From: Streptosporangiaceae bacterium
Lineage (GTDB): Bacteria; Actinomycetota; Actinomycetes; Streptosporangiales; Streptosporangiaceae
DNA: 5,460 nucleotides
Direction: 5' to 3'
NCBI GenBank assembly: GCA_030045295.1
Contig: JASIGD010000004.1
Location: 1 to 5,460 of the forward strand
In this document: one piece after another, positions 1 to 4,746 of the stretch
How positions within the stretch are numbered: position 1 is the stretch's first letter
Layout of the letters: every line of letters begins with the position of its first letter
Notes under the pieces: model-generated
Database searches by the model: none
Seen by the model: the letters and a program-made list of their open reading frames with translations, nothing else
Told to the model about the DNA's origin: nothing
Made by a program: the position numbers and the translations under genes

Positions 1-165
1 CCGCCGGCCGCGCTGGCCGAACGCTGGGAAGGCAACGCCTGGCCGTCGGCCCGCGCGCACTCGCACATCCTGTCCGCCCTCCCGGCCGGCAGCTTCCCCG
101 GCGTCGACGACGCCGACATCTACGAGTTCCTCGACCGCCACGCCCAGGACTTAGGACAGCGCTGA
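1..165 (+). CDS. C-terminal end of an unrecognised protein (5' truncated)
   Basis: This frame is open from the first base of the window to a TGA at 163-165 and gives 54 residues ending in ...EFLDRHAQDLGQR. Third codon positions are almost all G or C, as in the real genes of the window, and that supports this frame. The fragment has aromatic and Gly/Pro-rich stretches (ERWEGNAWPSARAH, LPAGSFPGVDDADIYEFLDRH) and looks like the end of a soluble globular protein. It has no membrane segment and no motif I can assign, so the function is unknown. One oddity is a TTA leucine codon at 151-153, four codons before the stop, which is rare in DNA this GC-rich. The gene converges on the minus-strand SDR gene, whose stop lies about 200 bases downstream. 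The true start is outside the window. Confidence 0.72.
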   Translation, partial: PPAALAERWEGNAWPSARAHSHILSALPAGSFPGVDDADIYEFLDRHAQDLGQR

Positions 166-369
166 AGCAAGGGATCAGCTCAGCGCCGTCCCAGACCGTA
201 ACGCTAATCACACTGGTCCCAGCAGTGAAGGGGCACGATTACCGTGGACAGTTACCTCGCGATTCCCGGGGGTTTGTGTCCACGATCTTGCCGGAGGACG
301 GCTAGGACTCCGCCCGGGACCGGCCTGATCGGCGTGCTGCCCGAATCCTGGCCCGAATCCTGGCCCGGA
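166..369. other. Convergent intergenic region with a possible hairpin
   Basis: About 200 bases separate the plus-strand gene ending at 165 from the minus-strand SDR gene ending at 370. I see no coding frame with proper codon bias. An open frame starting with GTG at 244 runs antisense into the SDR gene and has no clear ribosome binding site. The region contains a perfect 8-bp inverted repeat, CGTGGACA at 243-250 and TGTCCACG at 277-284, with a 26-base spacer. This could act as a transcript-end structure for either converging gene. It also contains a short tandem repeat at 339-370, listed separately. Confidence 0.5.
243..284. terminator. Candidate hairpin between convergent genes
   Basis: CGTGGACA (243-250) and TGTCCACG (277-284) are perfect reverse complements with a 26-base spacer. 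Because the flanking genes converge, a stem here could close the transcript of either one. No T-run follows on either strand and the loop is long, so the terminator assignment is weak and rests mainly on position. Confidence 0.25.
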
Positions 370-370
370 T
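339..370. repeat. 12-bp tandem repeat, two full copies and a partial third, at the SDR stop
   Basis: The unit GCCCGAATCCTG occurs at 339-350 and again, identically, at 351-362. It is followed by GCCCGGAT (363-370), which matches the start of a third copy at 7 of 8 positions. The last base overlaps the SDR stop codon (complement of 370-372), so the repeat forms the immediate 3' untranslated segment of that gene. The copies are too short and few to assign to a known repeat family. Confidence 0.7.
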
Positions 371-1164
371 CAGACGATCGAGCGGATCATGCCCCCGTCG
401 ACCGCCACGGCCAGACCGGTCAGATAGGAGGCGGGAGCCGAGCAGAGGAACGTCACCAGGTTGGCCACGTCCGAAGGCTCGCCGACCCGCCCGAGCGGGA
501 TCCCCTTGGCTGCCTCGACTCTGGCCAGCTGGTCCACGTCGACGCCGGCCTGGCGGGCCGGCCCGGCGAAGAAGCCGCGTAGCCGGTCGGTCAGGATCCG
601 GCCGGGAAGCACCGTGTTTACCGTGATCTGGTCAGGTGCCAGCTCGTCGGCCAGGGTCTTGGCCAGGCCGGCGACGCCGGCGCGCAGGCTGTTGGACAGG
701 ATCAACCCCGCGATCGGCTCCTTGACCGAGCTCGATTCGACGTTGATGATCCGTCCGGCAGCGCTGGCTCGCAGGTGCGGCAGGGCGGCTCGCACCATCC
801 GGACGACGTTGAGCAGCAGCAGTTCGAAGGCGCTCTGCCACGCCGCGTCGTCGAAGTCGGTGAACTTCCCGCCCGGCGGCCCGCCGCCGTTGTTGACCAG
901 GATGTCCAGGCCGCCGAAGCGCTCTACCGCGGTGCTCACCAGGTGCTCGGCAGCGCCGGCCGTCGCCACGTCGGCCGCCACCGCGACGACCTCGACTCCG
1001 TGCGCGGCCGTGATCTCGCGCCCGGCCTGGCTGATGGCCGCCTGCTCCCGGGAGGAGATGACCAGGCTCACCCCCTCGGCCGCCAGGGCCTCGGCGATTC
1101 CCCGGCCGAGTCCGCGGCTGGCCGCGTTGACCAGTGCCACCCGGCCGCGCAGCTGCAGGTCCAT
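370..1164 (-). CDS. SDR-fold protein resembling 3-oxoacyl-ACP reductase, atypical active site
   Basis: This 264-residue protein has the length and layout of a classical short-chain dehydrogenase/reductase (Rossmann fold, NAD(P)-binding). Visible landmarks are the nucleotide-binding loop NAASRGLGRG (13-22), AADV (63-66), LVNNGGG (89-95), the helix Asn in LLLN (119), the serine region ESSSVKEP (143-150), a PG loop in VNTVLPGRI (182-190), and the C-terminal TGLAVAVDGG (249-258). The expected Thr-Gly start of the cofactor loop is Asn-Ala. The catalytic YxxxK is replaced: aligning on the following AG-V-G, Tyr becomes Ser157 and Lys becomes Arg161 (SNSLR). I recall a BKR-like SDR subgroup described as having imperfect cofactor and tetrad motifs, and this looks like a member. 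Its reaction is unknown and FabG activity should not be assumed. The ATG at 1164-1162 is supported by AGAGGGG (complement of 1170-1176), five bases upstream. The next minus-strand gene upstream ends 221 bases away, so this gene probably has its own promoter. Confidence 0.93.
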   Translation of the reverse strand: MDLQLRGRVALVNAASRGLGRGIAEALAAEGVSLVISSREQAAISQAGREITAAHGVEVVAVAADVATAGAAEHLVSTAVERFGGLDILVNNGGGPPGGKFTDFDDAAWQSAFELLLLNVVRMVRAALPHLRASAAGRIINVESSSVKEPIAGLILSNSLRAGVAGLAKTLADELAPDQITVNTVLPGRILTDRLRGFFAGPARQAGVDVDQLARVEAAKGIPLGRVGEPSDVANLVTFLCSAPASYLTGLAVAVDGGMIRSIV

Positions 1165-1304
1165 CGTGACCCCTCTGACGATGTTTTTTTTCGGGGCGAC
1201 CTGGATGTCATGAGACGCGCAGGTACCTGCCTAGCCTAGTGATCGCCGTCTCGCGGTGCGGGCTCAGTCCCGCGAGATCCCGAGCACCACCGTCCGTCCG
1301 GGAT
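1165..1304 (-). promoter_or_regulatory. Leader and probable promoter region of the SDR gene
   Basis: Read on the minus strand, this stretch carries a -10-like TAGGCT (complement of 1233-1238), with no convincing -35. Just downstream is a perfect 12-bp palindrome at 1219-1230, and an A8 tract (T8 at 1184-1191) lies about 20 bases before the start codon. At the upstream end are two possible stems: GCGGG/CCCGC (1258-1262 with 1269-1273) and GATCCCG/CGGGATC (1276-1282 with 1299-1305). These stems could instead help end the transcript of the 84-residue gene. No coding frame with proper codon bias is seen here. Confidence 0.4.
1219..1239. promoter_or_regulatory. Candidate operator: perfect 12-bp palindrome plus adjoining CTAG dyad
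   Basis: GCAGGTACCTGC (1219-1230) is a perfect palindrome with no spacer. It is followed directly by CTAGCCTAG (1231-1239), itself symmetrical around a central base. On the minus strand the -10-like TAGGCT (complement of 1233-1238) lies inside the second dyad. A transcription start six to eight bases further on would therefore fall inside the palindrome, which is a common place for a repressor to bind. The regulator is not identified, and the operator call is inference from symmetry and position. Confidence 0.4.
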
Positions 1305-1382
1305 CGCTTCATCGCCGGTCCCGGCCCCCGCGCTTCATCGCCGGTCCCGGCGCCCGCGCTTCATCGCCGGTCCCGGCGCCCG
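1305..1382. repeat. Three tandem copies of a 26-bp repeat
   Basis: Copies lie at 1305-1330, 1331-1356 and 1357-1382. Each begins CGCTTCATCGCCGGTCCC. Copies two and three are identical; copy one differs at a single base, C instead of G at 1326. The start of a fourth copy (CGCT, 1383-1386) runs into the stop codon of the 84-residue gene. Each unit contains CGCCG-GTCC-CGGCG, a five-pair mini-hairpin with a four-base loop (the outermost pair is lost in copy one). Because 26 is not a multiple of three, this is not a repeated peptide. The array is the immediate 3' flank of the minus-strand gene ending at 1386. A transcript-stabilising or terminating role is possible; simple slippage expansion is equally possible. 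Confidence 0.88.
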
Positions 1383-1385
1383 CGC

Positions 1386-1640
1386 TCAGAGGAACTGGCC
1401 CGCCGACTGCTCCGGCTCGCCGTTCCACGCCACCGCCACGACTTCCGCCGGATCGATCACCGTCCACCCGGTCTCGCGCTCAAGCCGGACCAGGCCGTCC
1501 GGGCGGATCTCCACGCCGGTCAGTTTCTTGTTCTCGGTTGTGGCGAACCCGATCGGGCCGACCCTGTTGACCACCATGGAAATCGACCCGGACTTGCCGA
1601 TGAGCGGCTTGATCAGGTCGCGGATCGTCTCGGCGGTCAT
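1386..1640 (-). CDS. Small soluble hypothetical protein, 84 residues
   Basis: I do not recognise the family. The protein has a short amphipathic N-terminal helix (about 1-14, MTAETIRDLIKPLI). A run of likely beta strands with Gly/Pro/Asp turns follows: GSISMVVNRVGPIGFATTE (18-36), GVEIRPDGLVRLER (42-55) and TGWTVIDPAEVVAVAWN (57-73). This is compatible with a small beta-barrel or beta-sandwich. There is no signal peptide, membrane segment or cysteine. The start is well supported by GGAGGAG (complement of 1648-1654), seven bases before the ATG, and third codon positions are strongly G/C. It lies 126 bases downstream of the 94-residue membrane gene on the same strand and may share its transcript. 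A 26-bp tandem repeat array begins three bases beyond its stop codon. The gene is very probably real; its function is unknown. Confidence 0.8.
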   Translation of the reverse strand: MTAETIRDLIKPLIGKSGSISMVVNRVGPIGFATTENKKLTGVEIRPDGLVRLERETGWTVIDPAEVVAVAWNGEPEQSAGQFL

Positions 1641-1766
1641 GAGCCATCTCCTCCAGATGTCGTTACGGCCAGCATGCCCCGCGGGCAGCCGACAGCGGGC
1701 TTAGCCGGCCGGAACGTGCGGCAGCCGCCGACCAGAACCTCCAGGCGATGGCTGAGCGGCGACACC
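1641..1766 (-). other. Spacer between the two small minus-strand genes
   Basis: These 126 bases separate the 94-residue gene's stop from the 84-residue gene's start. The only clear element is the ribosome binding site GGAGGAG for the downstream gene (complement of 1648-1654). No convincing promoter or terminator is visible, so the sequence does not settle whether the two genes share a transcript. Confidence 0.4.
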
Positions 1767-2051
1767 CTAGCGGCGATCGGCCCGACCTTTACTCAGCCAT
1801 TCCCACGCGCCGACCATGGCCGTCGTGGGGGTCCACGGCATGGGGCTCGGTGCTGACAACCCCACGACCAGCATCCCGGACACGAACGCCACAGTGAAAG
1901 CCACGCCGCTGGGCAGCATCACGCTGATGACCATGAGCAGCGCGCCGGTCACGAGGAATATGAGCCGCCCGCGGGCCCGCATCATCCGCACCAGAGCCGC
2001 GAACCTCGGATCGGCCAGCCCGGCAGCCGGGCACCGCATGACCAGTCTCAT
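1767..2051 (-). CDS. Small integral membrane protein, 94 residues, two predicted segments
   Basis: The protein has a basic N-terminal region (about 1-29, with RFAALVRMMRARGR at 16-29). Two hydrophobic stretches follow, about residues 30-46 (LIFLVTGALLMVISVML) and 50-67 (VAFTVAFVSGMLVVGLSA), separated by a short Pro-Ser-Gly turn. A C-terminal tail (68-94) ends in SKGRADRR. By the positive-inside rule both ends should face the cytoplasm, giving a helical hairpin in the membrane. No family is recognised. The start is supported by a perfect AGGAGG (complement of 2057-2062), five bases before the ATG; a second ATG at residue 5 lacks such a site. Codon use is G/C-biased at third positions. The gene is transcribed away from the P450 gene, with 126 bases between the two starts. 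Confidence 0.75.
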   Translation of the reverse strand: MRLVMRCPAAGLADPRFAALVRMMRARGRLIFLVTGALLMVISVMLPSGVAFTVAFVSGMLVVGLSAPSPMPWTPTTAMVGAWEWLSKGRADRR

Positions 2052-2177
2052 CGCAGCCTCCTACCACAGAAGGCCAATGCCTGTTACGCGAACAGTGTAC
2101 TTCTCGCGCCCGCGCCGGCGTTCGTATTCTCCGGCGATTCGCGCCGTAAGCTGGGAGAACCGAGAGGGGGAGGCGCC
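2052..2177. promoter_or_regulatory. Divergent intergenic region between the membrane protein and P450 genes
   Basis: Both flanking genes start here, so promoters for both should lie in these 126 bases. Visible elements are the minus-strand AGGAGG (complement of 2057-2062) and the plus-strand GGAGG at 2169-2173, four bases before the P450 GTG. There is an inverted repeat CTGTT-ACGCG-AACAG (2081-2095). A second inverted repeat, CGCCGG/CCGGCG (2113-2118 with 2131-2136), flanks a TATTCT that could be a plus-strand -10 (2125-2130). No recognisable -35 accompanies it. The two dyads are operator candidates; no regulator gene is visible nearby. Confidence 0.4.
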
Positions 2178-3398
2178 GTGACCAGCCGCCATCCGCCAGT
2201 CGAGGACTGGGCCACCGACTTCGATCACACCGACCCGGCGTGGGTCGCCGACCCGTACCCGATCTGGGACGACCTGCGCCGGCGTTGCCCGGTCGCGCAC
2301 AGCGACCGCTACGGCGGCACGTGGCTGCCGGTCGGTCATGATCTGGTGTCCGAGGTGGCCTACGACACCGAGCACTTCACGTCCCGCTCGGTCGTGGTCA
2401 GCGAGCGGCGGCCAGGTCCGGACGACCTGCCCGCGCCCATCGGCCTGTCCCCGCCGATAACCTCGGACCCGCCCTTCCACAAGATCGCCCGGGGGATGCT
2501 GCTGCCCGCCTTCGCGCCCAAGACGATCGCCGCGCTCGAGCCCTTCACCAGGGAACTGTGCCGGGAACTGCTCGCCGGGACCGCGGGCCGGCCGAGCTTC
2601 GACGCGGCCGTCGACTACGCCCAGCACATTCCGGTCCGGGTCATCGTCAGGTTCCTCGGGTTCCCCCAGGAGGACGCCGATCTCTTCCGGCGCTTCATCC
2701 ACGAGGTGATGGAGGACGTGGACCGCCCCGGCGAAGAACGAAGGTCGATGTTCACCGAGCTCGACGCCTACATGGATGCCCAGATCGAGGACCACATCGC
2801 CCGCCCCAGGGATGACCTGACCTCCTTCTTGATCGGAGCGGAGATCGAGGGCAGCAAGCTGCCGATCGAGCACATCCGCGGCACCATGATCCTGCTGATG
2901 ATCGCCGGGATCGACACCACCTGGTCGGCGATCGGCGCCTCCCTCTGGCACCTGGCCCTGCACCCGGAGGACCGCCGCCGGCTGGCCGGGGACACGGGGC
3001 TGATGGGCACGGCGGTCGAGGAACTGCTGCGTGCGTACGCGCCGGTCACGATGGCGCGCCTGGTCGCCAAGGACTTCGACTTCCACGGGCACCGGCTCAA
3101 GGAAGGCGACTGGCTGCTGCTCCCGTTCCCGGCCGCTAACCGGGATCCGGCCGTCTTCGAGAACCCCGGCCTCGTGCAGCTCGACCGGACCCAGAACCGC
3201 CACGCCGCCTTCGGGCTCGGCCGGCACCGCTGCCTCGGGTCCAGCCTGGCCCGGATGGAGCTGCGGGTAGCGCTGCAGGAGTGGTTGGACCGCTACCCGG
3301 ACTTCGAGCTGTCCGACCCCTCGGCCGTCACCTGGTCCGGTGGCCAGGTCCGCGGACCGCGCACGCTCCCGGTCACGATCCCGGGCGAGGGCCGGTGA
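2178..3398 (+). CDS. Cytochrome P450 (bacterial soluble class)
   Basis: This 406-residue heme-thiolate monooxygenase is full length for bacterial soluble P450s and has no membrane anchor. Motifs appear in the expected order. The C-helix region is DPPFHKIARGMLLPAF (97-112; His101 and Arg105 are the usual heme-propionate contacts). The I-helix oxygen-activation motif AGIDTT (243-248) carries the acid/alcohol pair Asp246 and Thr247. The K-helix ExxR is ELLR (282-285). The heme loop FGLGRHRCLG (345-354) has Cys352 as the axial ligand. The start is GTG at 2178, with GGAGG at 2169-2173. Enzymes of this type normally take electrons from a ferredoxin and its reductase; neither gene is adjacent in this window. 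The substrate cannot be read from the sequence. A strong inverted repeat begins one base after the TGA and probably ends the transcript. The upstream neighbour is a divergently transcribed small membrane protein. Confidence 0.97.
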   Translation: MTSRHPPVEDWATDFDHTDPAWVADPYPIWDDLRRRCPVAHSDRYGGTWLPVGHDLVSEVAYDTEHFTSRSVVVSERRPGPDDLPAPIGLSPPITSDPPFHKIARGMLLPAFAPKTIAALEPFTRELCRELLAGTAGRPSFDAAVDYAQHIPVRVIVRFLGFPQEDADLFRRFIHEVMEDVDRPGEERRSMFTELDAYMDAQIEDHIARPRDDLTSFLIGAEIEGSKLPIEHIRGTMILLMIAGIDTTWSAIGASLWHLALHPEDRRRLAGDTGLMGTAVEELLRAYAPVTMARLVAKDFDFHGHRLKEGDWLLLPFPAANRDPAVFENPGLVQLDRTQNRHAAFGLGRHRCLGSSLARMELRVALQEWLDRYPDFELSDPSAVTWSGGQVRGPRTLPVTIPGEGR

Positions 3399-3448
3399 AC
3401 CACTGGCCGTTCGGTCAATAGATCTTTTTATCCCGAACGGTCCGTGGT
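3399..3448 (+). terminator. Long imperfect hairpin directly after the P450 stop
   Basis: ACCACTGGCCGTTCGG (3399-3414) and CCGAACGGTCCGTGGT (3433-3448) are reverse complements at 14 of 16 positions. In RNA one of the two differences is a G-U wobble (3406 with 3441), leaving one true mismatch (3404 with 3443). The 18-base loop is 14/18 A+T, unusual here, and includes T5 at 3425-3429. The repeat starts one base after the P450 TGA. That position fits a terminator or 3'-protective hairpin; no T-run follows the stem, but many actinobacterial terminators lack one. It also lies within the 112 bases upstream of the next gene and could be a regulator-binding dyad instead. Confidence 0.55.
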
Positions 3449-3510
3449 GTTACGGGCCTCAGCCCGAGCCGGCGCAGCGCAACGCCACCGCGACCTGGCA
3501 TGCTGGTCTG
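3449..3510 (+). promoter_or_regulatory. Possible promoter for a leaderless transcript of the PerM-like gene
   Basis: No Shine-Dalgarno-like sequence precedes the best start codon (GTG, 3511). A weak -10-like CATGCT sits at 3499-3504, six bases before that GTG, a spacing compatible with a transcript beginning at the start codon itself. Leaderless messages are common in actinobacteria. No -35 resembling TTGAC is seen at the expected distance, so this remains a weak call. Confidence 0.25.
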
Positions 3511-4719
3511 GTGGAGGACGAGCTGCCCAGCTCCCCGCCGCCGGCCGGCCGCGTGGCGCGGTTGTTCAGGGCTGCCGACGAGCGGCACATCCCGCTGCGG
3601 ACCATCCTGGTCACGGTGGCGGTGGTGGCCGTCACGTACCTGGCCGCCAAGCTGATCTACCGGCTGCGGGACATCGTGCTGCTGATCCTGGTCGCCGGGT
3701 TCCTCGCGCTGCTGCTCAACCCGCTCGTGGTGTACGTGCAGCGACACCTGACCCCGCGCCGGGGCGCCGCCGTGACCATCGTCACCTTCTGGGCGCTGGT
3801 CGTCTTCATCGGCCTGGCCATCGCTTTCGGCTGGCCGCTGGAGAGAGGCATCACCCACCTGGCGAACCGGCTGCCCAGCTACGTGGCCAGCGCCCAGCAC
3901 GGCAACGGCTGGATCGGCCACCTCGTGCGCAAGTACCACATTCAGAGCTGGCTGCAGCGGAACACGCCCAAGCTGGTGAGCTACGCCGAGTCGCTGTCCA
4001 AGCCGGTCCTGACCATCGGCAAGGGCGCCCTATCCCTGGTCATCGAGCTGGCGACCATCTTCGTGCTCATGCTGCTCCTGCTGCTCGAGGCCCCGAGACT
4101 GCGGCGCGGGCTGCTCGGCCAGATGAGGCCGGAGCGGGCCGCCGCGGTCACGCGCGTGTCCGGCGACATCAACCGGACCGTCACCGGTTACATGCTGGGG
4201 GACCTGCTGACCTCGATCATCGCCGGGGCGGTGGTGTTCGTGACGCTGTTGATCCTCGGCGTGCCGTTCCCGCTGCTGTGGGGCCTGTGGGTCGCCCTGG
4301 TGGACTTCCTGCCGATGATCGGCGGTGCGCTGGCCGGCATTCCCACGGTGCTGTTCGCCTTCGGTCACGGACTCACCGCCGGCATCGTGACCCTGGTCGT
4401 CTTCGTGGTCTACACCCAGGTCGAGAACCACGTGCTGAACCCGGTGGTGATGAGCCGGACGGTGAAGATCAGCCCGCTCCTGGTGCTGCTCGCGGTCCTG
4501 GTCGGCGCGTCGATCGGCAGCCTGATCGGCGGCATATTCGGCGGCTTCGTCGCGGCGTTGCTGGCCATCCCCACCGCCGGCGCGCTGCAGGTGCTGGTCC
4601 GCGAGCTCTGGCGAGCGACGGACCCGAGTACCGCGCCGGCCCCCGGGCCGCAAGATGGCACGGGCCCGAAGGCAGAGCTCTTCCCCGTAGCGCCCGATAC
4701 GCACGAACATGGCAGTTAG
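3511..4719 (+). CDS. PerM/AI-2E-family integral membrane protein
   Basis: This protein of about 402 residues belongs to the AI-2E transporter / PerM (UPF0118) family of multi-pass inner-membrane proteins. Using GTG 3511 as residue 1, hydrophobic segments lie near 31-50, 54-76, 87-108, 170-193, 233-262, 265-302 (interrupted) and 320-357. A soluble stretch at about 109-169 sits between the third and fourth, as in the family. Conserved landmarks are DFLPMIGG (265-272), QVENHVLNPVVMSR (303-316), the Pro in KISPLLVLLAVLVG (319-332) and the late LAIPTAGA (351-358). The C-terminal tail is Pro/Gly-rich and disordered-looking. The reading frame is open back to an ATG at 3340, but the extra Arg/Ser-rich residues overlap the P450 gene and look like read-through of another frame, so GTG 3511 is preferred; GTG 3553 is an alternative. 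Members are linked to transport of quorum signals, ions or small solutes; the substrate here is unknown. The stop is 27 bases before glgC. Confidence 0.9.
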   Translation: MEDELPSSPPPAGRVARLFRAADERHIPLRTILVTVAVVAVTYLAAKLIYRLRDIVLLILVAGFLALLLNPLVVYVQRHLTPRRGAAVTIVTFWALVVFIGLAIAFGWPLERGITHLANRLPSYVASAQHGNGWIGHLVRKYHIQSWLQRNTPKLVSYAESLSKPVLTIGKGALSLVIELATIFVLMLLLLLEAPRLRRGLLGQMRPERAAAVTRVSGDINRTVTGYMLGDLLTSIIAGAVVFVTLLILGVPFPLLWGLWVALVDFLPMIGGALAGIPTVLFAFGHGLTAGIVTLVVFVVYTQVENHVLNPVVMSRTVKISPLLVLLAVLVGASIGSLIGGIFGGFVAALLAIPTAGALQVLVRELWRATDPSTAPAPGPQDGTGPKAELFPVAPDTHEHGS

Positions 4720-4746
4720 TGCACAGCGTCCTAGGAGGGGCCAGAT
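4720..4746 (+). promoter_or_regulatory. Short spacer with strong ribosome binding site for glgC
   Basis: Only 27 bases separate the upstream stop from the glgC start. AGGAGGGG at 4733-4740 lies six bases before the ATG at 4747 and fixes that start. The spacer has no room for a full promoter and contains no terminator-like stem. glgC may therefore be co-transcribed with the membrane protein gene, or be driven by a promoter inside its 3' end. Confidence 0.7.

Noticed and set aside
314..324. CCGGGACCGGC, matching the core of the 26-bp repeat on the opposite strand
   Set aside because: Eleven G/C-only bases plus one A are likely to recur by chance in DNA this GC-rich. The flanking parts of the repeat unit are absent.
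244..582. Plus-strand open frame of 112 codons starting with GTG at 244
   Set aside because: Most of it is antisense to the SDR gene, it lacks a ribosome binding site, and its sequence is low-complexity Pro/Arg/Gly typical of a shadow frame.
1305..1382. CRISPR-like array
   Set aside because: The 26-bp units are directly contiguous with no unique spacers, and no cas genes are visible.
2091..2106. Possible SOS (LexA) box, from GAAC near GTAC/CTTC
   Set aside because: The half-sites do not match the GAAC-N4-GTTC pattern of actinobacterial LexA sites.
2061..3227. Long minus-strand open frame (388 codons) opposite the P450 gene
   Set aside because: It is the antisense of a complete P450 with every key motif. 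Its predicted protein is rich in Arg, Gly, Val, Asp and Gln, as expected for an opposite-strand shadow in GC-rich DNA.
3340..3510. N-terminal extension of the PerM-like protein to an upstream ATG at 3340
   Set aside because: It would overlap the last 59 bases of the P450 gene and cross the hairpin. The added residues are an Arg/Ser run unlike any family N-terminus, and no ribosome binding site is present.
4030..4710. Minus-strand open frame of 226 codons rich in His, Gln and Asp
   Set aside because: It is the antisense of the hydrophobic membrane protein gene. Leu and Val codons read backwards give Gln, Asp and His, which explains the composition.
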